Assembly: GCA_022376925.1 (NCBI GenBank)
Contig: JAIOJX010000003.1
Location: forward strand, 33,676,874-33,740,873
DNA length: 64,000 nucleotides
Source of the DNA: Tragulus kanchil
Lineage: Eukaryota > Chordata > Mammalia > Artiodactyla > Tragulidae
Direction of reading: 5' to 3'
Positions 11,157 to 24,402 of the stretch are shown here, piece by piece (position 1 is the first letter of the stretch; every line of letters starts with the position of its first letter). Under the pieces are notes generated by a model that did no database searches, was not told where the DNA came from, and was given only the letters and a program-made list of their open reading frames with translations. Both the position numbers and the translations under genes were made by a program.

Positions 11157-13352
11157 TCAACATGTTCTATATATATGGGCAAGGACATTCAATAATAAAT
11201 GGCACATTATTAACTAACAGTTGAACTTTATCAAGAATGAGGTTTTAAAAATTACTACACTAATAATTTCATGACTATGTGAAGAACCAATTTAAAAGAC
11301 AATTTAACAGCCGTTTAAACATATAAAAGCTCAGTTTAAAAATAAAATGTGTATTTTTAAAAAACTAAAACAACAACAAAAAACCATGTACTATATAGTT
11401 CTACAGGCCAGATGGGTGTCTAGGCGAGGCTGTGACAACAGTGACCGACTCCTGCCCTAATACTACAGTTCCCTCTCTCGAAGGCAGTGGATTCAGGCAG
11501 TCAGTCCTCAGCCCACTGGAGGTTATACACAGGGTGATCGTATGACTTCTCCTCAAAGTCAGGACACTTATGAGAGGAGGCACTAATTAAGCTGAGGAAG
11601 TAGTAGTAACCAGGTCTACTATGAGCAAACTCAGGATATATGTCACTCTAGTGAAACACCAGATGCACTATCATTATCTTTGTGCTCTGGGTGGACAGAC
11701 CAGTTGGAAAAAAAAAAATTACGGTAAATTAAGAAACCCTGATTTCTCCTCTAACCGAACCTTTTGAACTCCACTCTTTCTGTCATTAGAGGTTCTGTTT
11801 GAAATATTAGGGATTATTGTCTTAACAAGTTAACATTTATGAACTTCAAAGACATGGGATATGGAGTATAGACTCAAAATAAAAGGCTCGCAGTTAACAT
11901 TTCTCTTTGTATTAAAGAGATTTTCATTTTAATTGACTATATTACACAATTTGTGTTTTAAATTCCAAAATGTATCCTGAACACACTGTATAGAAAATGT
12001 ATTTTTACCTTACACACGTTTTTCTATGAAAACATAAAAATGGATTTTTTGATCCTAATGAGCTTATTCAAATATAACTGAAATAGTGTAAAACATTTTT
12101 TGTATTAACTTGCAAGCTCCCATTCACATTCATTCAAAAACTGCTTATAGACACCCTAACATGGATTTTGATTTTCAGTCTTTTAAGGAAGTGCAAAGGC
12201 AGTTAAGTGTTTCCAAAACACAGCTATGCTGTCCAAGTAAAACAAAATTTTTGTCCCAAGGAAAACATTTTATCAACATGTTCTATATATATGGGCAAGG
12301 ACATTCAATAATAAATGGCACATTATTAACTAACAGTTGAACTTTATCAAGAATGAGGTTTTAAAAATTACTACACTAATAATTTCATGACTATGTGAAG
12401 AACCAATTTAAAAGACAATTTAACAGCCGTTTAAACATATAAAAGCTCAGTTTAAAAATAAAATGTGTATTTTTAAAAAACTAAAACAACAACAAAAAAC
12501 CATGTACTATATAGTTCTACAGGCCAGATGGGTGTCTAGGCGAGGCTGTGACAACAGTGACCGACTCCTGCCCTAATACTACAGTTCCCTCTCTCGAAGG
12601 CAGTGGATTCAGGCAGTCAGTCCTCAGCCCACTGGAGGTTATACACAGGGTGATCGTATGACTTCTCCTCAAAGTCAGGACACTTATGAGAGAGGAGGCA
12701 CTAATTAAGCTGAGGAAGTAGTAGTAACCAGGTCTACTATGAGCAAACTCAGGATATATGTCACTCTAGTGAAACACCAGATGCACTATCATTATCTTTG
12801 TGCTCTGGGTGGACAGACCAGTTGGAAAAAAAAAAATTACGGTAAATTAAGAAACCCTGATTTCTCCTCTAACCGAACCTTTTGAACTCCACTCTTTCTG
12901 TCATTAGAGGTTCTGTTTGAAATATTAGGGATTATTGTCTTAACAAGTTAACATTTATGAACTTCAAAGACATGGGATATGGAGTATAGACTCAAAATAA
13001 AAGGCTATGATTAACATTTCTCTTTGTATTAAAGAGATTTTCATTTTAATTGACTATATTACACAATTTGTGTTTTAAATTCCAAAATGTATCCTGAACA
13101 CACTGTATAGAAAATGTATTTTTACCTTACACACGTTTTTCTATGAAAACATAAAAATGGATTTTTTGATCCTAATGAGCTTATTCAAATATAACTGAAA
13201 TAGTGTAAAACATTTTTTGTATTAACTTGCAAGCTCCCATTCACATTCATTCAAAAACTGCTTATAGACACCCTAACATGGATTTTGATTTTCAGTCTTT
13301 TAAGGGAAGTGCAAAGGCAGTTAAGTGTTTCCAAAACACAGCTATGCTGTCC
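11157..13352. repeat. Serial duplication 6 (offset ~1116)
   Basis: CATGTTCTATATATATGGGC starts at 11161 and 12277. The copies end at GCTGTCCAAG (12236 / 13352). About 35 bases of unmatched A/T-rich filler (12238-12272) separate them. Confidence 0.92.
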
Positions 13353-13598
13353 AAGCTCAAAGGAAACGAAAGGGAGGATGTAGGGTTTGATAAACCCAGA
13401 AGAACATGTTGTTTTCTAAAACAGTATTCTGAGTCTCCTGATTGGAGGATGGGATTTAAGACTACCAATGAACTCTACCAATTAAAGAGGATTAGGTAAC
13501 ATCACACTTGAATCTAACAGATTTGTGGGGGGAAAATTGAAACAAAAAGTGAAGTTTTAACTTCAGATTAACATTTACATGCAGAAACCAAATATTAA

Positions 13599-15790
13599 GA
13601 CCAGAAAAACAAAAAATAAAAATGTAATATATTGATGTATGACAGATGATCTACTAATTTTAACTTACTACATATCAGAGTTGAATGTCATTTAAAAACT
13701 ATTACAAAGAACAAAGGATAGGCTTACCGGAAATTAATAGGCAATAAAAAGATCTAACATGAGTTCACATTTCTTATAAATAAATTCTAGTTTTAATTAA
13801 TTTCCAATTCAGGTAACTAAATAAGATATTCTTGTTTTCTTTATCCCAGGCTATTGTACACCCAAGAAGTGTGACACAGATACTCTAATGAGTAATGATT
13901 AAACTTTATGCAGGGGACTGGGAAACAAATAATAGGACGCTCAACTAGCAAAACAGAAGTGGCACATTTTATTTATCAAAGACCATGAAATAAATGAGAA
14001 AACACAGAGCAATACAAGAACAGTTATAAAGCATGATAAATTTTATTTTTTCAAAAGTGGAAAAATGACCCTGAATAGTTTTAGATGTATCTTTTAGTAG
14101 TCGATGTCTAAAAATAAACAAGCAATCGATTTTAAATGTTCTGTATAGTTGTATCAATTGATTTTTAAGTTTAAAAGATAATTTTTAATGTTGGTATTCA
14201 AAAGCAAAGGTAACTGAAAAGAAAGACAGATGCGGCCATAAAATGATTTATAAAATGTAGCTGCTTATGAATGTAAAATAAATTCCAGTTGTAATAATAC
14301 ATATTCGCATATATTCTTCCAACACACTCACACCCCTATATTCCACAGACACATTTCATAACTCAAAAACAGATATTTCATGTATCTCAATTCAGGAGAT
14401 AGTTTTTACAAGTTAACTTTACAATCAGAAAGCAAGAAGCTAATAAAAGCACACGTTTTATTTGCTAAGCTAAACACCTGAAGGAAAAAATATTACGATG
14501 ATACTGAAAGATATTTTTATTGACTTTTAAATGACCAAATGCAAATGAGAATATCTCATTCAGAAAATTCATTCTCAAAAATGTCTTAGATGAAAAAAAA
14601 AACCCCGAAAGATAATATCCCTTTATTGAATAACTGGAATGTTCTTTAAGAAAAGATTTTCTTCTAAATTGGCAAAACATCAATCTGTACGACCAGAAAA
14701 ACAAAAAATAAAAATGTAATATATTGATGTATGACAGATGATCTACTAATTTTAACTTACTACATATCAGAGTTGAATGTCATTTAAAAACTATTACAAA
14801 GAACAAAGGATAGGCTTACCGGAAATTAATAGGCAATAAAAAGATCTAACATGAGTTCACATTTCTTATAAATAAATTCTAGTTTTAATTAATTTCCAAT
14901 TCAGGTAACTAAATAAGATATTCTTGTTTTCTTTATCCCAGGCTATTGTACACCCAAGAAGTGTGACACAGATACTCTAATGAGTAATGATTAAACTTTA
15001 TGCAGGGGACTGGGAAACAAATAATAGGACGCTCAACTAGCAAAACAGAAGTGGCACATTTTATTTATCAAAGACCATGAAATAAATGAGAAAACACAGA
15101 GCAATACAAGAACAGTTATAAAGCATGATAAATTTTATTTTTTCAAAAGTGGAAAAATGACCCTGAATAGTTTTAGATGTATCTTTTAGTAGTCGATGTC
15201 TAAAAATAAACAAGCAATCGATTTTAAATGTTCTGTATAGTTGTATCAATTGATTTTTAAGTTTAAAAGATAATTTTTAATGTTGGTATTCAAAAGCAAA
15301 GGTAACTGAAAAGAAAGACAGATGCGGCCATAAAATGATTTATAAAATGTAGCTGCTTATGAATGTAAAATAAATTCCAGTTGTAATAATACATATTCGC
15401 ATATATTCTTCCAACACACTCACACCCCTATATTCCACAGACACATTTCATAACTCAAAAACAGATATTTCATGTATCTCAATTCAGGAGATAGTTTTTA
15501 CAAGTTAACTTTACAATCAGAAAGCAAGAAGCTAATAAAAGCACACGTTTTTATTTGCTAAGCTAAACACCTGAAGGAAAAAATATTACGATGATACTGA
15601 AAGATATTTTTATTGACTTTTTAAATGACCAAATGCAAATGAGAATATCTCATTCAGAAAATTCATTCTCAAAAAATGTCTTAGATGAAATAAATATAAT
15701 ATCTAATATAATCTCTTCCTGCAAGAATTCTCTAAGATGGACAACGCTATAAACCAAACTTTGCATTTGAGAAATTCCCCACACTGGAAT
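13599..15790. repeat. Serial duplication 7 (offset 1092)
   Basis: GACCAGAAAAACAAAAAATA occurs at 13599 and 14691. The last ~100 bases of the left copy (14590-14690) are a deleted, error-rich version of 15675-15830, which has about 65 more bases between the same anchors. Confidence 0.92.
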
Positions 15791-16498
15791 GTTCCTTTAA
15801 AAAGAGAGAAAGATTTTCTTCTAAAGGACATGTGGCATACCAACATTTCCTTAAAATCTGTCGTAAAACTATCTTTCACATCCAAAGTTTCTATATATAT
15901 TAAGTCCACTTAAATTAAAATTAAGAAAAAGGTATCTGGATACAATTTCTAAGAAAAGAATGCAGAAAGTAATCTATGCAAGGTTTGCATGGGTATTTAC
16001 AGAAACTTTTGCTAAATAATAACTATCATGTTCAAAAATCTGACAAAGTCTTTCTAGTCAGCACTGCAGGTTTCCAAAAAAATGTTATATAACATAGGAT
16101 ATTCCTGTGTAGAGTTACTAGATAAAACTGAGAGCCAGAAACAAGAGCATGTGACATGGTTAATCATCTCATTTTTATTATACTAAATGTCTAGGTCAGA
16201 AGTCAATGGCATTTACATGCTGGAAGACTGTTTATTACTCAACTATTTCAATTACATCAAACACTGATTAATCAAATGTGACTGGACTTTATGGCTAGAG
16301 CTTTATGGTTTCTTTCAAGTGTATGCAAATCTTTTAAAAGGACACATGTGCATCTGTGCAAAACCGATGAAACATAAATACTTGAGAGAATGAACAGAAA
16401 CGGCTTTTAAGCATAAACCACTCTGCCGTTCAGTTCTGAAGCTCTATCTTTTCTTCACTAACTTGTCTTCTGTTTTTAGTAGTCTTCTATCGTGTTAA

Positions 16499-18640
16499 AG
16501 TTGTGGGTTTACAGATGATCTGGAAATTTCACATTGACGTAAGAAAGGAATGTCTGGTCGATGCAGTCTAGGGACAAAGAAACAGTCTTAAAATGGATTA
16601 AGCTGCCAGTATCTAAGTGATAGTACCATGAAAACCCACTGACATCAAGTACGTAATAGCCTTTTGGTAAGGATGACATCAAGTGGCATAGATTCAAATA
16701 TATTCTAAAGTAAGCTTCTAAAGAAGATCATCTAGAAATATTTACATTTTGCTTTAAACTCCTAAAAAGGCCAAAAAAAATAATCACACTGAATATTTAC
16801 AGAATATCACTTAAATCACTAGAATTACTTTGCCTTTTATCTTATAGGTAATACTGACAAACTCTTCAGGTCACTGCATATAAAGACATTTTACCAGTTA
16901 AAGTGAAAATGTGACATCTTCTGGAGGTGGGGAGAAACCTTAATGGAACATCTAAAATAATACTTAAACATAATCCAGAAATGCAACTGCAATCATCTTT
17001 CTCAGAAATCAGTAAATTATGTTAGCTTAAGTAACAGTCATATAAGCCTAAAATTTAAGCAACCAAATCACAAACCATACAATTTATGAATACTTAGTCA
17101 CAGCTACCGTGCATTATTCTGTACCTGCAGATAAATCCTGAAACTGTTTTAAGAGACCTTCAGCTTATGCAGTTCAAACAGTTTAAAAGTTCAAAACAAT
17201 CAAGTGTACAGGACCTTGCTTTTAAAGTATGACAAAGATATGAGGTCTCCTCACTGAAAATCTACTAGCTGCACAGTAACTAGATGCCTGTACCACACAC
17301 ACAGCCTCCAGAAACTCACTTGGTAACTAGCAAGACAACCTCTACTCACTTCCTTATATTTCTGTTTATTCAAGGTGCAGGCTTCACTGCTGATACAAAC
17401 CAGCACATATTAAGAAAATAATAACAGTGCTCCTATTTTCTTCACACGACCTTTACTCCTTAATGCAGTTTGCTAAGATCAGTGCATGGCAATACTTACA
17501 ACGCCAAGACATGGAAATAACCTAAACGTCCATCAACAGGGGAATGGATAAAGAAACCCAAACACACAGTCGTCAAAGTTGTGGGTTTACAGATGATCTG
17601 GAAATTTCACATTGACGTAAGAAAGGAATGTCTGGTCGATGCAGTCTAGGGACAAAGAAACAGTCTTAAAATGGATTAAGCTGCCAGTATCTAAGTGATA
17701 GTACCATGAAAACCCACTGACATCAAGTACGTAATAGCCTTTTGGTAAGGATGACATCAAGTGGCATAGATTCAAATATATTCTAAAGTAAGCTTCTAAA
17801 GAAGATCATCTAGAAATATTTACATTTTGCTTTAAACTCCTAAAAAGGCCAAAAAAAATAATCACACTGAATATTTACAGAATATCACTTAAATCACTAG
17901 AATTACTTTGCCTTTTATCTTATAGGTAATACTGACAAACTCTTCAGGTCACTGCATATAAAGACATTTTACCAGTTAAAGTGAAAATGTGACATCTTCT
18001 GGAGGTGGGGAGAAACCTTAATGGAACATCTAAAATAATACTTAAACATAATCCAGAAATGCAACTGCAATCATCTTTCTCAGAAATCAGTAAATTATGT
18101 TAGCTTAAGTAACAGTCATATAAGCCTAAAATTTAAGCAACCAAATCACAAACCATACAATTTATGAATACTTAGTCACAGCTACCGTGCATTATTCTGT
18201 ACCTGCAGATAAATCCTGAAACTGTTTTAAGAGACCTTCAGCTTATGCAGTTCAAACAGTTTAAAAGTTCAAAACAATCAAGTGTACAGGACCTTGCTTT
18301 TAAAGTATGACAAAGATATGAGGTCTCCTCACTGAAAATCTACTAGCTGCACAGTAACTAGATGCCTGTACCACACACACAGCCTCCAGAAACTCACTTG
18401 GTAACTAGCAAGACAACCTCTACTCACTTCCTTATATTTCTGTTTATTCAAGGTGCAGGCTTCACTGCTGATACAAACCAGCACATATTAAGAAAATAAT
18501 AACAGTGCTCCTATTTTCTTCACACGACCTTTACTCCTTAATGCAGTTTGCTAAGATCAGTGCATGGCAATACTTACAACGGCCAAGACATGGAAATAAC
18601 CTAAACGTCCATCAACAGGGGAATGGATAAAGAAACCCAA
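16499..18640. repeat. Serial duplication 8 (offset 1078)
   Basis: GTTGTGGGTTTACAGATG occurs at 16500 and 17578. The copies run to AAAGAAACCCAA near 17560 and 18640, where the left copy stops inside the start of an L1 3' segment that continues only after the right copy. Confidence 0.92.
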
Positions 18641-19005
18641 CACACACTGAAATATTACTCAGCTATTAAAAAGAATGAAGTCAGTCAGTCAGAGAAGGAG
18701 AAGCAGTATGTATTATCCTTTATATGGCTGCCAGGGGAAGGGTTTAGTTATGGAGTTTGAGGAGATCATGTACACACTGCTATATTTTAAATATACTACC
18801 AACACGGACATGCTATCTAGCCCCTGGAACTCCGCTCAGTGTTATGTGGCAGTTTTGATGGGAGGCGAGTCTGTGGGAGAATGGATCCATGTATGTGTAT
18901 ATATGTGTACCGCTGAGTCCTTTTGCTGTTCACCTGAAATTATCACAACATGGTTAACTGGCTATACCTTAATACAATATAAAAAAGTTTTTTTTTTTTT
19001 TTTTT
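18565..19005 (+). mobile_element. Ruminant L1 3' end
   Basis: CCATCAACAGGGGAATGGATAAAG..TATTACTCAGCTATTAAAAAGAATGAAG then CCCTGGAACTCCGCTCAGTGTTATGTGGCAG..GCTGAGTCCTTTTGCTGTTCACCTGAAA..TATACCTTAATACAATATAAAAA, the typical bovine L1 3' UTR. A 19-base T run follows, instead of the expected A tail. Confidence 0.75.
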
Positions 19006-19388
19006 TAGAGATCAGTGCATGGAAAACTGCTTCTCAGTCACAGCTTTGGTTTTTTGTCTATTTTATCCATCAGATACCTATGTGACATTCACCATGTTTT
19101 ATGTAAAACGCTATGTAAGTACATTGTCATATTTTATTTTTCAAGCCTGTATCTGCTATGCTGGTGGTGGCTACCTCATATGCATCCAGTAGCCAAGCTA
19201 AAGGTCTGATTGAAAGTTTCAATTTACTCAACATATATTTTAAAAACAAAAATGTACGAAGTTCAATTTAAAAATGGAAATTACCTTAAAAGTCTGAAAC
19301 TTCTTGAATTTCAAATAGTTTACCGTATTAAAAATCTACTACAATGCTAAATTTGAGTACATATTAAGGATTTAATATGCATGGCATG

Positions 19389-19587
19389 AGGGGCTTCCAG
19401 GGTGACTTGGTGGTAGAGAATCCACCTGCCGATGCAGTTAGACCCCTGGGCTGGGAAGATCCCGGAGAGGAGGAAATGGCAACTCACTCTTGTATTCCTG
19501 TCTGGGAAACTCCATGGACAGAGGAGTCTGGTGGTCTACAGTCCGTGGGGTTGCAACAGTCAGACATAACTTCGTGACTAAACAACA
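19389..19587 (+). mobile_element. Bov-tA SINE
   Basis: GGGGCTTCCAGGGTGACTTGG to CAGACATAACTTCGTGACTAAACAAC, diverged from consensus. It ends about 25 bp before serial duplication 9. Confidence 0.85.
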
Positions 19588-19648
19588 AATGCATGGGGTG
19601 CATTTGAATACAAATGGAATGAACAGTTAATATATTAATATTTCTTAC

Positions 19649-19754
19649 CTCTATAATAAGAAGAAATATCTTGTTCTATGAGCAGCTGCCATACTTTCAG
19701 ACATGTTTCTGACTTTTAGATAATTAACAAATCCTCTGAAGAAAAGCAGCAGGC
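19649..19754 (-). CDS. NDFIP2: NDFIP2 exon 7 with stop codon, duplicate copy
   Basis: Second copy of the terminal coding exon; coding part 19651-19754. Same acceptor, same 33 residues ending RTRYFFLL, same TAG followed by AG and the GTAAG donor. The left end of this duplicated unit lies just right of a Bov-tA SINE (19389-19587), which is not duplicated. Because translation would stop in whichever copy is spliced first, this copy would be non-coding if both were real. Confidence 0.88.
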
Positions 19755-20106
19755 CTGAGAAGGTTGAAATAATACAGACACATTAGGCTCTGACACAGAG
19801 AAGGGACGTGACAAATCCAAAACAGACAACTACAGACAAGACCTTCTTGGTCTAAGGAATTTAATGTGCAGGGTTCCATTTACTCCATACTTTACACTAT
19901 AATAATAGCTCTACTGTAAGGAAATATAAAAATTTACTGCCACCTCCAAATTCTTTCAGTTTGTTAAGCCTAGATGTATCTAAAGTAAAGCAAATCTGGC
20001 CATGAAAATCTGAACTTACACAAAAATACACACTTATTAAAGTATTTCTTTAAACAGCAAAGCTACCTAATGTATTCACACTGATTCAACTCACAGAAAC
20101 CCCATT

Positions 20107-20279
20107 TTATGTGAAACTTTTAAATTATTATATGACTAAGCACACTAAGCACACTAAGCACACTAAGCACACTAAGAAATATTTACTGATATTTTATGTG
20201 AAACTTTTAAATTATTATATGACTAAGCACACTAAGCACACTAAGCACACTAAGCACACTAAGAAATATTTACTGATAC
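20107..20279 (+). repeat. Nested tandem repeat: ~84 bp unit x2, each with a 10 bp repeat x4
   Basis: A unit of about 84 bp (ATTTTATGTGAAACTTTTAAATT..GACTAAGCAC...AAGAAATATTTACTGAT) occurs twice in tandem. Each unit holds four copies of the 10-mer CACTAAGCAC. It lies in intron 6, upstream of exon 7 on the gene's strand. Confidence 0.85.
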
Positions 20280-20740
20280 TAAGTATTCAAGAGAAAATAT
20301 ATGTGACACAGTAACTGCTAGCAATTGTAGGATAAAACCAATAATAACCCCATCTAGCAAGATCAGGTACCTCTCGTCTGCAGAATCTCTATTTAGAGAT
20401 ACATGCATTACATCAATAATTCAATTACTAGTTATTTCCAAGTAATAACAATAGATTAATTTATAAGAAAAAGTTGAGAAAAGTCAAGAAGACTGTTGCC
20501 AGTTTAGTGAGTTCTTAAATGATTTGAGATATATCTTCTATCTCAGTATTCTTCTCTGTAAGACCATATTTTTAAATAATAACCATTTACATCACAAGTA
20601 TCTTTCTTAATTGATAAAACAAAGGCTGTGATACGCTTCAATGTTCCAGGTGAAAAATATTAGCTAAGTATAAAAGTGTTACGCATTACTTAAGATTCAA
20701 TTCTAAATGAATGAACAGTTAATATATTAATATTTCTTAC

Positions 20741-20846
20741 CTCTATAATAAGAAGAAATATCTTGTTCTATGAGCAGCTGCCATACTTTCAGACATGTTT
20801 CTGACTTTTAGATAATTAACAAATCCTCTGAAGAAAAGCAGCAGGC
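20741..20846 (-). CDS. NDFIP2: NDFIP2 exon 7 with stop codon (5'-side copy)
   Basis: 106 bp minus-strand exon; coding part 20743-20846. The acceptor is ACCTTCTCAG and the donor follows TAGAG with GTAAG. It encodes the end of span 3 (LLLFFRGFVNYL), the cytosolic tail KVRNMSESMAAAHRTRY and the conserved C-terminus FFLL, then TAG. The stop lies only two bases before the splice donor, so the rest of the 3' UTR is on a further exon; this spacing does not provoke nonsense-mediated decay. It matches the copy at 19649-19754, offset 1092 bp. Confidence 0.92.
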
Positions 20847-21200
20847 CTGAGAAGGTTGAAATAATACAGACACATTAGGCTCTGACACAGAGAAGGGACG
20901 TGACAAATCCAAAACAGACAACTACAGACAAGACCTTCTTGGTCTAAGGAATTTAATGTGCAGGGTTCCATTTACTCCATACTTTACACTATAATAATAG
21001 CTCTACTGTAAGGAAATATAAAAAAATTTACTGCCACCTCCAAATTCTTTCAGTTTGTTAAGCCTAGATGTATCTAAAGTAAAGCAAATCTGGCCATGAA
21101 AATCTGAACTTACACAAAAATACACACTTATTAAAGTATTTCTTTAAACAGCAAAGCTACCTAATGTATTCACACTGATTCAACTCACAGAAACCCCATT

Positions 21201-21371
21201 TTATGTGAAACTTTTAAATTATTATATGACTAAGCACACTAAGCACACTAAGCACACTAAGCACACTAAGAAATATTTACTGATATTTTATGTGAAACTT
21301 TTAAATTATTATATGACTAAGCACACTAAGCACACTAAGCACACTAAGCACACTAAGAAATATTTACTGAT
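21201..21371 (+). repeat. Nested tandem repeat, duplicate copy
   Basis: Repeat of 20107-20279 from serial duplication 9, with the same number of internal units. Confidence 0.85.
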
Positions 21372-22144
21372 ACTAAGTATTCAAGAGAAAATATATGTGA
21401 CACAGTAACTGCTAGCAATTGTAGGATAAAACCAATAATAACCCCATCTAGCAAGATCAGGTACCTCTCGTCTGCAGAATCTCTATTTAGAGATACATGC
21501 ATTACATCAATAATTCAATTACTAGTTATTTCCAAGTAATAACAATAGATTAATTTATAAGAAAAAGTTGAGAAAAGTCAAGAAGACTGTTGCCAGTTTA
21601 GTGAGTTCTTAAATGATTTGAGATATATCTTCTATCTCAGTATTCTTCTCTGTAAGACCATATTTTTAAATAATAACCATTTACATCACAAGTATCTTTC
21701 TTAATTGATAAAACAAAGGCTGTGATACGCTTCAATGTTCCAGGTGAAAAATATTAGCTAAGTATAAAAAGTGTTACCATTATTAGTAAAGTCTTTGATA
21801 TACTTAAGCATTCAATTCTAAGGGAAACATTTACTAACTCCAGTGAATTTTTAACCAGGTAATAGGGGGTGAGGTAAGGTGGGGGCAGGAAGCAGACTAT
21901 TTGTAGGCATGGAATGTTCCCCTCCAGGAGGAAAAGTCTGTAAATTTAAAATTCAAAGTCTCAAAGGAAATTTGTAACTCGATTCTAAGACAATAATCGA
22001 AGCCCTAAAATAAGAAGCATGGTTATAACAAATTAGAGAGGGAAGACAGAAGAGATTCACAAGTAACGACTTAAACAAGTGGTATAAATTTCGCCTAAAT
22101 CTGATCCCATCTGCTTTCCATATCCTCTCTGCCTGTGTGACTCC

Positions 22145-24402
22145 CACTCTGAATTTCCGCCCGTATACCCTTCCAGATGCTGTTCAAAGATAATGATACT
22201 GTGATCCAAACATGAAAGTATTATTGATAAATGTAAACCAAAATTATTTGCGAAATCCCTTCTGTAGTCTATGAAGCTGCTGTTTCTAAGAAATGTTTTG
22301 TTCTGCTCAGGCATTTTCCAAAGTAAGCCAATTCCCATCTAGAAATCAATCACCAAGCAGCGATTGTTTTCTCAGTCTTCTACGATGTGCTTAAGCTTCT
22401 TCTGAGTATGTGAGAGCAACATGTCCATCCTGGATTAAATTTTCACATTCCCCTACAGCTAGATTATGGCTCTGATGTGCAACCGGGGCTGTGCCTGCAT
22501 TCTACTTAATGCTCCGCAGCTGTCTTCCTAAGACTCCTCCATCCCCTAGTAATATTCACAAGCAAATACTTCATTCAGTATGCTTCAGTACCTAAGAGTT
22601 TATAAATGTTTTCACTTTTGAGTAAGAAACTCAGTAACAAGTACAGAATCAGTAACAATTAACAATATAAAAAATGGACTAAACATTTGTCCAAGTCTGA
22701 CTCCCCAACAAAATCACAACATTCAAATAATTCCACTATAATTACTAGAGAAAGAAGCTAGGCTCTTTCGTGTCCTTCTGTGACCACTAAGGTTTTGTTT
22801 CCCAAAAGATCCTAAAGATGCAACAGCAGGACTCAATAAAAGCTCAAGGAGAACACTGCCACCTACTGAAATGCTGTTTTCTGGTACAACTATGTAACTT
22901 GAGCAATGTGGACTCTGAAACCTAAAGAGAAACAAAACTTATTCTTCACGGTGGTAAATACATTTGAAATGTAGATTAAAAATACAATGCGATTTTAAGA
23001 CTAACTTAATTATTGTATCTGTGAAGAGGAAAACACAAGAAAATAAACACTGGAAATCCATAAAATTCATCAATATTAATAAAAGACATGGCTTGTAAGA
23101 AGGAAACTCAACAGAAGCACTGTGATCATTAAGCATGAAGCCTTTCCTGATGCCTGACTGACTAATGATTAATGCAGGGTACACTTCAAAAGTGTAAAGA
23201 ATGTTTCCATGATCCAAAAATAAAAAATGGGAAAAATATTCAACTGTCCTCTCAACATTTCAAAAGAAAATCACTCTGAATTTCCGCCCGTATACCCTTC
23301 CAGATCCCCTTTGTTCAAAGATAATGATACTGTGATCCAAACATGAAAGTATTATTGATAAATGTAAACCAAAATTATTTGCGAAATCCCTTCTGTAGTC
23401 TATGAAGCTGCTGTTTCTAAGAAATGTTTTGTTCTGCTCAGGCATTTTCCAAAGTAAGCCAATTCCCATCTAGAAATCAATCACCAAGCAGCGATTGTTT
23501 TCTCAGTCTTCTACGATGTGCTTAAGCTTCTTCTGAGTATGTGAGAGCAACATGTCCATCCTGGATTAAATTTTCACATTCCCCTACAGCTAGATTATGG
23601 CTCTGATGTGCAACCGGGGCTGTGCCTGCATTCTACTTAATGCTCCGCAGCTGTCTTCCTAAGACTCCTCCATCCCCTAGTAATATTCACAAGCAAATAC
23701 TTCATTCAGTATGCTTCAGTACCTAAGAGTTTATAAATGTTTTCACTTTTGAGTAAGAAACTCAGTAACAAGTACAGAATCAGTAACAATTAACAATATA
23801 AAAAATGGACTAAACATTTGTCCAAGTCTGACTCCCCAACAAAATCACAACATTCAAATAATTCCACTATAATTACTAGAGAAAGAAGCTAGGCTCTTTC
23901 GTGTCCTTCGCTGACCACTAAGGTTTTGTTTCCCAAAAGATCCTAAAGATGCAACAGCAGGACTCAATAAAAGCTCAAGGAGAACACTGCCACCTACTGA
24001 AATGCTGTTTTCTGGTACAACTATGTAACTTGAGCAATGTGGACTCTGAAACCTAAAGAGAAACAAAACTTATTCTTCACGGTGGTAAATACATTTGAAA
24101 TGTAGATTAAAAATACAATGCGATTTTAAGACTAACTTAATTATTGTATCTGTGAAGAGGAAAACACAAGAAAATAAACACTGGAAATCCATAAAATTCA
24201 TCAATATTAATAAAAGACATGGCTTGTAAGAAGGAAACTCAACAGAAGCACTGTGATCATTAAGCATGAAGCCTTTCCTGATGCCTGACTGACTAATGAT
24301 TAATGCAGGGTACACTTCAAAAGTGTAAAGAATGTTTCCATGATCCAAAAATAAAAAAGGGGAAAAATATTCAACTGTCCTCTCAACATTTCAAAAGAAA
24401 AT
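22145..24402. repeat. Serial duplication 10 (offset ~1127-1131)
   Basis: GAATTTCCGCCCGTATACCC occurs at 22151 and 23278. The copies differ just after the start (GATGCTGTTC against GATCCCCTTTGTTC) and run to CAAAAGAAAATCA at about 23270 and 24402. Confidence 0.93.

Larger units (their letters stand above)
11115..16761 (-). other. NDFIP2: Probable NDFIP2 3'-terminal UTR exon region, boundaries unresolved
   Basis: Exon 7 ends two bases after the stop, so a downstream UTR exon is required. This AT-rich stretch carries no recognised SINE, which is common for a long 3' UTR. A strong minus-strand acceptor (T-rich, GGCCTTTTTAG|GAG) ends at 16761, with a duplicate at 17839. Another candidate acceptor (GGCTCTCAG) is near 16128. 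The lower limit is set by the AATAAA at 11133-11138. Two ~1.1 kb duplications (junctions near 12272 and 14690) inflate the stretch. This is inference; RNA reads would be needed to fix the exon. Confidence 0.35.
16762..19648. other. Probable NDFIP2 intron 7
   Basis: Between the candidate terminal UTR exon and exon 7. It contains most of duplication 8, an L1 3' end and a Bov-tA SINE. No other coding signal was seen. The left boundary depends on the uncertain acceptor at 16761. Confidence 0.35.
19612..21830. repeat. Serial duplication 9 (offset 1092), includes NDFIP2 exon 7
   Basis: GAACAGTTAATATATTAATA recurs at offset 1092. The end of the left copy (20680-20710) is missing about 20 bases present at 21780-21815. 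Coding exon 7 is carried in both copies. Confidence 0.93.

Noticed and set aside
20107..21371. CRISPR-like array with KHTKHT-coding repeats
   Set aside because: The repeats are contiguous 10-mers without spacers in a mammalian intron; this is a minisatellite.
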